DNA of 64,000 nucleotides from Enoplolaimus lenunculus (GCA_030248215.1 JASANG010004099.1:22339-86338), one strand, 5' to 3'; counted from the stretch's first letter, positions 45,001 through 54,624 are shown. The notes: generated by a model from the letters alone, not told the origin. Numbers and translations: made by a program.

Positions 45001-45899
45001 AATATGTCTGATTGGTTTAAACAGACTCAATATTTGACTGATAACAAAACATTACATTAATCTGTATATTTTCAGTTATTTCCCGCAAGAATATTTCCAA
45101 TGTCGATTAGCATCTAAAAGTTCACGTTTAAGTTTTCAGTCAGTCCATAAATCCTGCAAAGAAGAATACGGTTTCAGGATTGTGTTCCACGATAAAATGC
45201 GTTTGTGGCAAATGTAACCTTTGAGAATCAAAGGCATGTTTAAGATGGGTTAAAAATTACGGTTCGAACTGGTCGAGGGAATGCACATACAGGATATGGG
45301 GGCCCGTGTAAAGATCAGGGGCGGAACGTTTTTCTGTGGGACTAGATCGGTAAGTTTAAGCTTTAGATAAATTTTTTGCCTGGATTAGGCTTAGGAATAT
45401 GCTGATTTTTACGCTTAGGCTTAGGCTTAGGCTTAGGCTTAGGCTTAGGCTTAGGTTTAGGCTTAGGCTTAGGCTTAGGCTTAGGCTAATAGACTTAGGC
45501 TTAGGCTTACGCTTAAGAATATGCTTATAATACTGTTCCACTCCTGATCTTTTTACATTAGCCAGTTATAGTAGGGCGGCTTTTATGTCATTCTTGTATC
45601 ATGGTCCTCAGATACCATAGCTATAAGTTTAGTCATGTATTAAAATAAGTTAATTTTCAAAATATTTGCTAAAATATAACAGTCTTAAAAATATCGGTAT
45701 CAGAAGCGCAGCGAGAAGACCAAATAAGCGGTTAAATTGTAGCCTAAATTCTGCTACCTGGCATTGGTATGAACGGCAATTCATCGTGTAACGCGTTCAC
45801 ATCGAGCATATGGCTGATCCCAACGGTAGATTCTGAGTTGATAAATTTGACTCGAGACGTGGAAGATGTTTCGTTACCCGATTCAGTAAGATTGCTCAT
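39020..45899 (-). CDS. Unrecognised four-exon gene (177 aa if joined as listed)
   Basis: Minus-strand exons: 45,758-45,899 (ATG at 45,899; MSNLTESGNETSSTSRVKF... to ...DELPFIPMP), 44,808-44,915 (YYNNASLLANVEN... to ...LISESDQ), 44,023-44,192 (QLNNNSHPSETEL..., ...DQYGYQHPVDVYGFPANLSQ) and 39,020-39,133 (VDASINVGKPNAYMEERSG..., ending ...YLRNKRVY and TAA). Each has an AG acceptor and GT donor, and phases 1, 1 and 0 match at every junction without internal stops. The first three are close and well supported; the last is 4.9 kb away and may belong to another gene. The product is hydrophilic, rich in Asn, Ser, Tyr and Gln, with no predicted membrane segment or motif known to me. MITEs F1 and F2 lie in introns 1 and 2, and a plus-strand candidate gene lies in intron 3. 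Confidence 0.55.
39185..39345 (-). repeat. F8 repeat (CTTAAGTA family)
   Basis: ATACTTAAGTACTTAAGTCG and TGAAGTAGGGTTTCAGAAA match, inverted, the left part of the element at 54,625. Confidence 0.6.
39350..39880. other. Open frames of doubtful status
   Basis: A 73-codon plus frame (39,350-39,571) and overlapping frames on both strands (39,641-39,871) occur. Part of the first resembles 40,330-40,400, and CTCAACGTGCGCTTCGCACAT resembles 16,870-16,900, so these are more likely old repeats than genes. Confidence 0.2.
39941..40154. mobile_element. F3 foldback MITE
   Basis: TACACTGTAAATTTCAATG at the left, GAAATGTACAGTGTA at the right, TA outermost. Confidence 0.85.
40436..40645. mobile_element. 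F2 foldback MITE, upstream of a candidate gene
   Basis: AACTGTAAAAAATGGAAAG at the left, CACCATTTTTGGCAGTT at the right. It ends about 190 bp before the ATG at 40,838. Confidence 0.8.
40838..43809 (+). CDS. Small coiled-coil protein gene, two exons, unrecognised
   Basis: The first coding exon, 40,838-41,060, begins ATGGATACGATTGG after a possible 5' UTR acceptor (TTTTCAG at 40,811-40,817). It encodes 74 residues whose middle (LKTLEEREQQLGAQADEYC..., ...LEIQIRNLESQQVLLNKAKK) is a strongly charged, Gln-rich heptad-like helix, then an acidic tail, and ends at a consensus donor GTAAGT. The best phase-compatible partner is 43,679-43,809, after an AG at 43,677-43,678: 43 open codons reading FHEIFRNKNVMTSELGAQG..., ...DYTVRAPYGLLFETKD to TAA. 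Together this is 117 aa. The first exon is well supported; the second is inferred. F2, F9 and F4 elements lie in the intron. The whole lies in intron 3 of the opposite-strand gene. I do not recognise it. Confidence 0.5.
41340..41445 (+). repeat. F9 fragment
   Basis: TACCGGAAACAGAAACGGTG and TTACCGGAAACGGATATCCGG match the right end of the F9 copy at 30,755. Confidence 0.6.
41514..41725. mobile_element. F2 foldback MITE
   Basis: CAGCAAAAAATTGTGAGCC at the left, TTACCATTTTTTGCAGTGCA at the right, GAGTC words between. Confidence 0.8.
41738..41795 (-). repeat. F1 fragment
   Basis: TTTTTAAGCTTACATTTACG and TTAATCTTAGGCTTAG recall the inner part of F1. No ends. Confidence 0.35.
42690..42822. repeat. 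TA-rich low-complexity tract
   Basis: Alternating ATATATAT, TATATAAATA and similar words over about 130 bp. Confidence 0.8.
43056..43338. mobile_element. F4 MITE
   Basis: TAAGCCCTATTCACACGAGC at the left, GCACGTGTGAATAGGGTTTA at the right; TTTTGCTGCGAGAACGTGC and inverse inside. Confidence 0.85.
44541..44760. mobile_element. F2 foldback MITE in intron 2 of the minus-strand gene
   Basis: ACACTGCAAAAAATGGTGAG at the left, CACCATTTTTTTGCAGTGTA at the right. It ends about 48 bp from the donor of the 44,808-44,915 exon. Frames on both strands are by-products of the palindrome. Confidence 0.88.
45301..45564 (-). mobile_element. F1 MITE in intron 1 of the minus-strand gene
   Basis: GGCCCGTGTAAAGATCAGGG at the left, CTCCTGATCTTTTTACATTA at the right. 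About 14 consecutive TTAGGC units at 45,415-45,487. The Ser-Leu repeat frame is the array translated. Confidence 0.88.
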
Positions 45900-45976
45900 G
45901 GCGAGTTTAATGGCAGTGAGTGAATGTTAGCCGTTGTTATCCTAATACATTTACGAATACTTTAGTAAATACTAGT

Positions 45977-46170
45977 ACACTGCAAAAAATGGTGATTCAA
46001 ATTCACTCTCTCCGAAATAGGCTGTACGACACTACACAGACTGAGTCAAATTCGACTCACTCAGGCTCACGTTTGACTCTGGCGGAATCGAATTTGGCTC
46101 AGTTTGTATATTTCCGCAGAGTCTATTTCGGAGATAGTCAATTTGACTAACTATTTTTTTGCAGTGTAAA
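45977..46170. mobile_element. F2 foldback MITE
   Basis: TACACTGCAAAAAATGGTG at the left, TATTTTTTTGCAGTGTA at the right, TA outermost. It lies about 80 bp upstream of the start codon of the minus-strand gene, so probably in its promoter or 5' UTR region. Confidence 0.85.
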
Positions 46171-46480
46171 TAATAACAATGCAAAGAATCATAGCCAAAC
46201 ATTGTAAAACTTTGCTACATTATTTTACGCTTTTTTAGAGAAACAGAACGCACTTTGTCTACAATTTTGGGCGTTTTCCATCACCAGTCTTTCAACCGGT
46301 GTTTGCCCCAAAATGCTCGTATTTCAAAAAGTATTGCATATTTGAGCTTCTCATGACTTCTCCTGATTGTGTTACAACCAACTTAAAATTTTTGAAAAAA
46401 TTTACAAAATTCGAAATGTGTTCTAAATGAATAATGGTGCAGGAACTTATAGATTTTTCGAGTTTAACCTGTAGGATATT
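46171..46480. other. Gene-free stretch
   Basis: No supported feature. Confidence 0.3.
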
Positions 46481-46625
46481 TTAAAAACGACAAAATGGTA
46501 TTAAGTAAATTGCTTAGCACATACCTAAGTACAATGCAAAAAATGGTGAGTCAAATTGACTTTCTCCGAAATAGGCTTTTCCTGACTACACAAACAGAGC
46601 CAAAATTCGCCTCCGCCAGAGTCAA
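46480..46625. mobile_element. F8 fragment followed by left half of an F2
   Basis: TTAAAAACGACAAAATGGTA and AGCACATACCTAAGTACA are F8-like. AATGCAAAAAATGGTGAGTC then opens an F2 that stops after CCGCCAGAGTCAAAG. Confidence 0.6.
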
Positions 46626-46680
46626 AGCTAAAACTGTGATAGATTGGTTCCAATGTTTCACCTTAGTTCCAAAGAAATTC

Positions 46681-46862
46681 GGCCTATGTTGCTTTAAAGG
46701 GCGTCCAGGTTTATGGTGGGTCCATAAAAAAAGTAAGTTTAGATTATAGATTATATTTTTGCTTAGGCTTTAGGCGTAGGCTAAGGAACACAGTTTTGCA
46801 TCGTTTAGGCTTAGGCTTAGCAATTCGCAATAATCTACTGTTACGCCCCATAAATTAGCCAG
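46681..46862 (-). mobile_element. F1 subfamily B
   Basis: GGCCTATGTTGCTTTAAAGG at the left and CTGTTACGCCCCATAAATTA at the right, with GGTTTATGGTGGGTCCAT as in the copy at 34,808. Confidence 0.75.
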
Positions 46863-47214
46863 AATTTAACAAGTATAACAGACGTTTTGCAGAAAAGTTT
46901 GGCAAAACCTTAAGTAAAAAACTACTATATACGAATCAATAACCATAATCAATACTAAAGGTTTAACTAAAACCTTTATCTAACAACTAAACCCGGCTAA
47001 AAGTTAGCGATAGAAACGCTAAAATACAGTTTAGAAACGTATACGCTTTCGGCTTATTGTTCGCTAACACAACCTAACTGGTTTAAAGCTTGTCATTGTA
47101 TAACATCACAAAGACCATTTAGAAACAAAAATGTCGGCATATACCGTAGCAAAGCTTCGTTGCTATTGTTATATAACGCTGACATATAAAAAGGTGTGTA
47201 ATGTACAGATTTTG
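46863..47214. other. Gene-free stretch
   Basis: No supported feature. Confidence 0.3.
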
Positions 47215-47356
47215 CAACGGATGCTGTGGGGCTCGAACCCACTACGTACGAATTACCGGTCCGTTGCTCTAACCACTGAGCTACACAGCCGTGCTAGATC
47301 TTCGCTATAATGGCTCTATATACCGTAGGTTTTGGTACTACAAGATGTGTATATAA
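47215..47356 (-). repeat. tRNA-like repeat, first of a tandem pair
   Basis: On the minus strand GGCTGTGTAGCTCAGTGG then TTAGAGCAACGGACCGGTAA and GTGGGTTCGAGCCCCAC give a good D arm, anticodon arm and T arm, with GGT (Thr-like) in the anticodon position. The base before the anticodon is C, not T, and the acceptor strands (GGCTGTG and AGCATCC) do not pair. A shared tail with GGCTCTATATACCGTAGG lies on the high-coordinate side. This is a tRNA-derived repeat rather than a gene. Confidence 0.55.
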
Positions 47357-47469
47357 ATACGCCACGAAACCATATGAGCTGGAAAGTATCTCTCACATTT
47401 CCCAACTGATCCCGGTAAATAATTGAAAGTTACAAGCAGTACCATATAGAGCCCTTCACAAAAAGATTG

Positions 47470-47612
47470 CTGCCGATGCGGTGGCGCAAGAATCACAACG
47501 TACGGATTGTTAGTCCCCTGGTCTAAGCACTGAGCTACGCAGCCATGCAAACTTTACGCTACAATGGCTCTATATACCTTAGGTTCTGGTACTACATACA
47601 AGATATGTATAT
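47470..47612 (-). repeat. tRNA-like repeat, second of the tandem pair
   Basis: TAGCTCAGTGCTTAGACCAG and AACAATCCGTACGTTGTG correspond to the first copy with changes. The B box has decayed (GTGATTCTTGCG). The same tail (GGCTCTATATACCTTAGG) follows, so the unit of about 255 bp was duplicated whole. Confidence 0.5.
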
Positions 47613-48072
47613 ATCGAAACCAGTGTGTAAACAGATAGCAGAAATAACGGTTACAGACACCCATAAGTATAATGCCTTCGGACAATGTATACTTTACTGC
47701 CGTCCCATAGTCCCACCGTCCCAGCTAAAAATTTGATAGCTTATGTTTGTGGTTGAATTTTGCGATTTCGGGATTTTGTGATTTCGACAGAATTTATCGC
47801 AAGCAAATATTTTGGCTAATGCTTTAAGTGTAGGATTATTCAATCGTTTGGCATACAATTAGGTTTAAGATTAGGCAAGGCTCTGTCTTAGATTTAGGAT
47901 TAAGCAAGGCTCCGGCTTCGTCTTAGGTTTAGGATTTGGCGTTTACGCGTATAGAAATTTGGGACGGCAGCTAGGTTATGGGCCAAAGTTTCAATGACGC
48001 TTTATTATTCTGCATAGTGCAACAAATATAAAATACTAGATGCGTAGACGAAAAAAATTAGGGTTATTTCAG
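47613..48072. other. Gene-free stretch with worn TTAGG-like words
   Basis: 47,860-47,945 repeats TTAGGATTAAGCAAGGCTC, possibly an old F1 core. No gene. Confidence 0.3.
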
Positions 48073-48073
48073 T

Positions 48074-48198
48074 CATGTATAGAACAGAGTCGGAACGCTT
48101 TCCGTCGGGACTAATACGGTAAGCTCAAGCTTAGACTAATTTTTGCTTAGGCTTTAGGCTTAGGCTTACGCTTAGGCTTCTGTTCTATACATTGGCCA
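48074..48198 (-). mobile_element. F1 MITE, shortest copy
   Basis: CATGTATAGAACAGAGTCGG at the left, TCTGTTCTATACATTGGCC at the right; only about five hexamers remain between. Confidence 0.8.
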
Positions 48199-48399
48199 TA
48201 ATTTTATTCAGCAATCTGCTCCTGAAGATTAATTAAACGAATGTATAACTCAGGCGTAGGTGAAACTCAGAGTCGTAATGAAGGCAATTGCAACATTTAG
48301 AACAGCAACAGTTTGAAGTTTTAGTGTACTTAAATTATTTGATCAAAAGCAACTACTGCATCTGAGAAACGAACTTTTTCAAAATTTCGAACGGTATAA

Positions 48400-48600
48400 A
48401 ATTATCTAAGGTCCAGGGTCAGAGCATCCATTCCCACCCCACCCCCCAGTTTGGACGCCTCTACCTCGGGGTCCCTGACTAGTAGAAACAAAAGCCGCCG
48501 AAGTATTGAAATTCGTCTGGCTTCTCGTTCGTTTCGCTGGCATGTTTTTGATATTCTTATCCCTTGCCGTGATACTTTTAATGGCTCCATACACTACAAA
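48400..48600 (-). repeat. TTCTCGTTCGTTTCGCT repeat
   Basis: GGCTTCTCGTTCGTTTCGCTG matches 28,150-28,170. CACCCCACCCCCCAG and CTCGGGGTCCC are extra GC-rich parts. Confidence 0.5.
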
Positions 48601-48739
48601 AACCTTAAAATACCACCAGGTTGCTAAAATGTGGACAACTTTTCTCTCTCGTTTTCACTGAGTGCTGCAGCATATGAAGGTTGTATAAGCTTTTACCGAA
48701 ATTATGAGCTGTTCAGCTGCTTAGCAGAAAATGTCGAAA

Positions 48740-48985
48740 AATCCCACGCCGAGAGCGAAGTGTGATTCATTTTAAGGATTTATCTTCTTTATTTGTTTCC
48801 TCCATTTTCTTGGGCTGTTTTCGGGGTGTCCTCATCATAAAATGAACGTAGCTCGAAGAACCTTAGATCAAACACCGAGAAATACCGGATCCACCTCTAC
48901 GTTGGATGTCACCGCCATGAAGTTTGGTGGGAACACCAACCACTGTCATCTCCGGCACTGTTGAGGTCCACAGACACAAAAGCGA
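48740..48985 (-). other. GC-richer coding-like patch
   Basis: On the minus strand two frames are open over about 35 codons each: one with VVGVPTKLHGGDIQRRGG, another ending SFYDEDTPKTAQENGGNK and TAA. No splice joins them and no family is recognised with certainty. It is most likely a fragment of a transposon or a decayed exon. Confidence 0.25.
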
Positions 48986-49380
48986 ATAAATTAAGAGCTG
49001 ATAACGAGCATTTATACTAGTATCGTTGATAATTTACCAGTGAATGACATAAACGATTTCATTTTGAGCGTTGATAATAAGAGAAAAAAGATTTCGCGTT
49101 TTTTACTGTAGAGTTTAATAATGTGAATACTTCATTTTACTGGAACATCTTGTCTGTCACACGATTTTCACAAAAGAGCGTGAATATGGCAAAATAACTC
49201 TCTTTTAGCATTCGACCTTTTTAGGTACCACTGTGCGTTCCCCAATATTTTATTTGTTTCCGGCGCAGCTGTATCTGGCCTTGAAATAAAATGTGCATCT
49301 TTTATAACATCGACAATTTACATTGAACGTTTAAATCTGCGGTCTGTTAATCACATGTGTTTACAGTGCACAGACGGAAA
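48986..49380. other. Gene-free stretch
   Basis: No supported feature. Confidence 0.3.
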
Positions 49381-49625
49381 ATGATCAAAATTGAATAGAA
49401 ACGAAAAATGGATCAGAAAGTTAATTTTTACAATTAATTTTTTCATTTTCATTTCATATCGAACAATTGCAGCGTCTCTGCAATTAAATATTTAAATATA
49501 TGCAAATAAAAACGTATCCGAACGATTTTAGAACCTAAAATAACAAAAATTCGGATTATTCTATTACAGAAACGGACATTGAATTTCTAACTCGGAACGG
49601 AAACAAATATCCGGTTTACCATTTG
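49380..49625 (+). repeat. F9 repeat
   Basis: TTTCATATCGAACAATTGCAG and CGGAACGGAAACAAATATCCG match the right part of the copy at 30,755. Confidence 0.6.
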
Positions 49626-50629
49626 CTTTTACTAATTTTTCGCATTAAAATATGAAAGCAATTGCTTCGCTGCAACGGTCATTCCTTTACACAGCATAAA
49701 ACTTTGATATATTGTACAAAACCAGAACAAATACTTGACAAGCATGTTTTGTGTTGCGATTTTTTGAACAAAAAATGTTTACTTCATCTGAGATTATTCA
49801 TGTTTCGATCCTCCAGTTCTCATGAGCTATTCACAGTTCGATGACAACAGTCGCCCTGAGTGCAATACCTTTAGGCTGAGCTGAAGTTTACTAAAGTTTC
49901 AGCTTGAAGCATAAGCAAAAAGGCAAACGAGCAAACTTCCGTGTTCAGCCAACTGTGAGTACATTTGCATACGCACAAAAACTAAGTCAAACCTTAGCCA
50001 GAGGTATACGAAGATACATAGCTAGTAGGAAAAGTGTGGAATTAAACTGTAGTGTTACGATGGTATTAAAAGCGAGTCTTGTATATCATTTGTGATGTGA
50101 TGCAAAATGGCCTAAACCTTAATACATTTGAAGGCTAACTGATGTCGCGGATTGCGTAGACTCGTTCATGTCTTAGATTTGAATACTTTACTTTGTTGAT
50201 AATTTGGCAGAATGATGTACAAGATAATGTTTGAACTCAATTTAGTGTAAAGGCTGCTCTTTTCGAAATCGGGATCCTTAGTGATAGTTCTCATTTTTAC
50301 GTACTATATACGATGAATATCGGTTCCGGTAAACCGGGTGCAACCGGAAATGTGAGGTGCAACAGGAATTCCGATTCCGATTAAATTTCGATTCAACCGA
50401 TTGTGATCGCACAATCTCAATTGGAATCGGAATTTTGAAATTTTTATTTTAATCTTTCTTACTTGCGATACGTTGCATAAAGATTCTGTATCATTTATCT
50501 ATTAAATTGCTTTTAATGAGTTAACTTATCAATAATTTATTGTCCATGTGATAAGTTGGGTAGGCTAGTGTACGACAGTTTTTCCGTTTTTAGTTCTCAG
50601 CGGCTGAAAATGAGGGACTTTCCCAATAG
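49626..50629. other. Gene-poor stretch
   Basis: Two frames of about 60 codons (49,662 and 49,904) lack motifs. A tiny segment at 49,895-49,947 lies between TTTCAG and GTGAGT and could be a microexon, but nothing joins it. CCGG-rich words near 50,315-50,400 recall F14. Confidence 0.25.
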
Positions 50630-50692
50630 GTTTCGAACTCGGTCGACAGATTTTTCAGTCCAGCGCGCTATCCGCTGAGCCACACCGCCTCA
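50630..50692 (-). other. tRNA-like sequence
   Basis: GGCGGTGTGGCTCAGCGGAT and GCTGGACTGAAAAATCTG then CCGAGTTCGAAACC resemble a tRNA with GAA (Phe-like) in the anticodon position. The anticodon and acceptor stems are imperfect, so I treat it as a pseudogene or SINE head. Confidence 0.4.
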
Positions 50693-50742
50693 CAATCAAC
50701 TGCTGAGTTTTTCTGTTTTTATGCCTTATAAGAACCTCAACA

Positions 50743-50984
50743 TTATACATATGTATTTTTGTTCTTCCAATGTTTTACTGCTGCTACATATGAAGGCACT
50801 ACATATACAGCAGTGATTTTACCGATGTACAGCATCAGCATGAGGTTATTATTTGCCTCCATGCATCCGCATGTCACATCCCCCGGTTTTTCTACAAGGT
50901 CGTCCCTTTTAGCTTTACAGAACCAGAAATCATCGCCAATTTGTTTATGCGAACTTGTTGAACATTTTTGCAAGTCAACAGACT
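50743..50984 (-). CDS. Possible terminal exon of an unrecognised gene
   Basis: After an acceptor-like TTGACTTACAG (AG at 50,985-50,986) the minus strand is open for 79 codons to TAA at 50,743. Sample: VDLQKCSTSSHKQIGDDFWF, then CKAKRDDLVEKPGDVTCGC, ending AAVKHWKNKNTYV. Composition is protein-like, with four Cys. Against it, the plus strand is also open over most of the stretch, no upstream exon was found, and such a gene would run into the SMAP-type gene, whose ATG is at 51,108. A pseudogene fragment is possible. Confidence 0.3.
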
Positions 50985-51107
50985 CTGTAAGTCAACGTAA
51001 TACGCAGATTGGGAGAGTTTAAATGAATTTAGCGCTACATGCATATACAGTTATAGCGCAACGTACTTGTTACGTATTTAAATTAAAATACAACGTGATA
51101 ACTCATA

Positions 51108-53743
51108 ATGTCGAAAACAGAAAGAGATAGAAAACGCCTTGAGCAAGACAAACTTCAGAGCATCCTGAATCAACTGTTGCGCGAAGAAGACAACAAATAT
51201 TGCGCAGATTGCGACGCCAAGGGACCCCGATGGGCGTCATGGAATCTCGGATTATTTTTATGCATTCGATGTGCTGGTATTCACCGAAATCTTGGTGTTC
51301 ATATCTCTAAAGTACTATGTTTGTGTAGCTTTAATTATGATTAATTTTGTAAGCCTTATAAACAGTCGTCATGCAGTTTAGAAAATGATTTACGTCTATA
51401 AATTTGTTTATCAACAGTATTGCAAATACAGTGATTTGAAAAAACTTTGTAAAGATTCCGAATATTATTGCTTGCAGCTTTTAGTGTGAAGTTAGAGATT
51501 CACAGATTGCTGGTTATTAGACGTAATGCTTGGGATTACAAGTATAATATATATGTTTTGGTTTTGTGACATATGTTTGAGTTAGGGCAGGATGGTTGGG
51601 TGACATAAGTTAGTATCAATAAGATGCCGCACATTCAAATTTTAAACCTGAGGATGGTACTTAAATCATTAATTAGATTGAATGTGTGGTTTTTAATACG
51701 TTCTTAAATAGCACAGTTGTCTATTGTATAATATACTCGCATCTTTAAGGTGAAATCAGTAAACCTCGATAGTTGGACGCCGCAACAAACTGCGTACATG
51801 CAACATATTGGCAATAGTGTTGCTCGCGGTGTTTATGAAGCGAATTTGCCGGAACACTTTAGACGGCCACAAACCGATTCGTCTCTTGAAGCTTTTATTC
51901 GAGCAAAGTATGACCAAAAGCGCTACATTCTTAAAGATTGGATACCGCCGCGCATTGATCCAAAATTATATCCAGTGCTCGATTTGCCGCCTGAAAGAAC
52001 CTGTGAGAAGGTAGGCAAGCGTTCAACCAGTGGTAAATCCGGAGGTGTGTCTTCGCGCAGCTGTCAAGTTAAGTCGTCAGCTGCCAGTAACGTTCAGTCT
52101 ACCCCTGCTCCGATTGCTCCTCCTCCGGAAAGCAAATCAGGCAATGACCAACCATTGTCGCCTACAGTTAAATCACACGTAGCAACGGCTGCGACCTGTA
52201 ACAATGCAACAAAAACTGGCGTTGCAGATTTACTGGATCTAACGGATTCGGATGTTCCGTCGCTCGGGGGTGTTTGTGATAATGTAAGTTTTTCTAAGGT
52301 TGGGTATTCCGGTACGTATCTGGTTGCTTAGTTCTAGGTCCAGGCCTGAATTATGTTTTTGAGAAAATTCTTTTCTGGATACAAGGTGGTTAAGTTGTGA
52401 AAACTAGGCATAAATATTAAAACGGATACAGTTTCGTGTAAAATGTTTTTGTTGCTGTATTTAAATTTGTTTGGCTAAAATTTTTACATTTCTAGAAGAA
52501 CTTGGTTTCCTTATAGTAATCATGGCAGGCCTGAGTGTTCGGTATTTTCTCAAAAATCTCCCGTCTTCTAATTTGGAATGCGGTTTAAGCAGCTAGTGAC
52601 GTTATTTGCAAACGTCTTTTTTATATATTATATTACATATTATATATACTTTTCCATCTGCTTCAGCCAATCAACCTCATTAGTGGAACTGTGGAAAACA
52701 TAAACTCATCGCAAGAAAATTCGTTTACACCAGCAACTGGGGGTTCCAGTGAAATAGTCTCAAGTTTAGAACCGAACAAAACAAACCAGGACAGCAGGAG
52801 TAATGGGTGTGGAGCACTTAAGGACATAATAGGTTTGAACGAAGCGTTTTCTGCAGCAACCCTAAATGAGCATCAAGGAGCATCCAGCAATATTCCATCG
52901 TTGATTGCGACAACTATTTCGGGCACCGCGTCCCCAATGCTAGGAAATATTAACAGCGGATTTCAAGATACGAATAAGAATTTATTAGCTGTGGGTGAGG
53001 CAGAAAGGAGTGGCGTTAAGAGCAACGTGGATATTCTGGCGCTTTATTGTACGGGCAATGGAGGTAATTCAACTGCTTCGATGCTCAATTCGTCGAAGTC
53101 GTACAATGATTATATGACGAGCGGAGGCTTATCAAACTTCAATTCGCTTCCAGGGCGCTTACACAACCCCGGTTCTGCAGCGCTAATGGGTTCGGCACCT
53201 GAAATTCGAAATTCGGCTTTAGGCCCAACTGCTAACGCAGTTCCACATGACGTGGGACATAGCTTAAGCGGAGTAGGACCGATAGTAAATACAAACAACG
53301 GAAATCCACACTATTCCGCCATGAAAATGACATCGTCTTTGTCAAGCGGCGTTCCTAATGCAGTTGGTTCTGGGCTGCTCGCAAATAGTAACGGTGCGAT
53401 GCATACTGGTACTTCTATGTTCGGCAGCACAGCTAGTGCTTCCACTGTAAATAGCAATACAAACAATAGTTTTGGCGTTTTGACTGGCCATTTTTCAGCA
53501 CAAAATTTTGCGCATGGACCAAATTTGATGGCATGTCCGACAAATAATGAACGCGGATTTGGGAAAGTTGACGATGCAAGTATACCTGCTGGTCTGATTG
53601 CACCGTTAAGTGATGGTAATGTACTAGGAGGATCATCTTCAGTCATAAACTGGTCCGCCATGCCATCAGCGGCGTGCCCGGCTGGGGGAGGTGGCGCGTT
53701 GGGAACGTCACAAACAACTCTGTCCACCGATTTATGGAGATAA
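51108..53743 (+). CDS. SMAP-type Arf GTPase-activating protein (three coding exons, about 604 aa)
   Basis: Exons 51,108-51,311, 51,750-52,283 and 52,667-53,743 join in phase 0, with donors GTACTA and GTAAGT and acceptors TTTAAG and TGCTTCAG; the stop is TAA at 53,741. Residues 1 to about 130 are an ArfGAP domain. Its zinc finger is C32-x2-C35-x16-C52-x2-C55, and R60 in CAGIHRNLG is the catalytic arginine finger. The [19 protein letters not shown] segment and KSVNLDSWT after the first intron are typical of SMAP1/SMAP2. ArfGAPs stimulate GTP hydrolysis on Arf; SMAP proteins act in clathrin-linked endosomal transport. LLDL at 229-232, followed by TDSD, resembles a clathrin box. The rest is a long Ser/Asn/Gly-rich, probably disordered tail, so the protein is longer than the roughly 430-470 aa of vertebrate SMAPs. 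I leave the symbol empty because SMAP1 and SMAP2 cannot be told apart. Confidence 0.93.
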
Positions 53744-53820
53744 ATGCGTTGCTCAAAATAGAAACTGGTGTTTGGTTTTGAATAGGACTGAATCGCTAAT
53801 GTTTGACTTCTTAGTACGGA

Positions 53821-53840
53821 ATTAAATTTATTAAATTAGT
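53821..53840 (+). promoter_or_regulatory. Possible polyadenylation signal of the SMAP-type gene
   Basis: ATTAAA occurs about 80 bp after the stop codon (53,821) and again at 53,831. It is a common variant of AATAAA. No canonical AATAAA was seen nearby. Confidence 0.35.
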
Positions 53841-54624
53841 GTTATCGTGCTTCAACGTCAGGTCGTCTCCTTGACGCGATCTATGTCAGTTTGTTTTGTA
53901 ATAGACATGCGACTAATACTTCTATTCTAGATGTTGAAGCTGAAGACATTGATTTTGGGTAAAATTGTAACTGCTTTCTGCGAAAAACGTTTTTTCGGGA
54001 TTTCACCGGAATTCTTATTCTGGCCGGGATTCAAAAATGCAGTCCTGTCGCTCCGATTTATGAAGATAGAGGTACTGAAATTTTTGCGGTTTTGTGGCAG
54101 ATTATTCATAACCATTTAAACCCTGAAAACTTGTATTTCAAAAATTAATAATTCCGAAGAGAATTGCCTTTGGAACTCGCTTACTTTTGTTAAGTTGTCA
54201 ATAAGAACATTTGGTCAGATTTTGTTAGCTTTACAAAATAATTCTGAAATAGCTAAAAATTTAATTATGCATATAGGCGACAACGTATTTATTACTTTGT
54301 GCATAACTTGATAATGTTATGTTGTTTCTAACATATCTTTGTGTTCGTTCCATCTGTTTGGTTGTAAGAGCTTTTATTGTGTTGAGTATTGTTTGCTTAC
54401 ATTGCGCATAAAGCATTTTTATATGTGGTATACTTTGACTTATGTGTTACACTTTTGCAATAATTGCTAATTTTTAAAGATGTTTTTTAATTTTGATTTA
54501 AATGACTACAGTCAGTTTTGCCGACCTGCAACCATAATATCCTCGTGTGGAGATTGCTCCAATTTGTAATCTGTTTAATGTTTAATAGTCTGCCGTAAAT
54601 TGACACACAAACACACATTGACTG
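53841..54624. other. Gene-free stretch or 3' UTR
   Basis: Overlapping frames on both strands at 53,927-54,119 have no motif. No repeat ends recognised. Confidence 0.3.

Noticed and set aside
48740-48985. A minus-strand gene with SFYDEDTPKTAQENGGNK at its end
   Set aside because: The frame is open for only about 35 codons, neighbouring frames are equally open, and no splice sites link it. Left as a coding-like patch.
49895-49947. Microexon between TTTCAG and GTGAGT
   Set aside because: No partner exon in a matching phase; chance splice-like words are common in AT-rich DNA.
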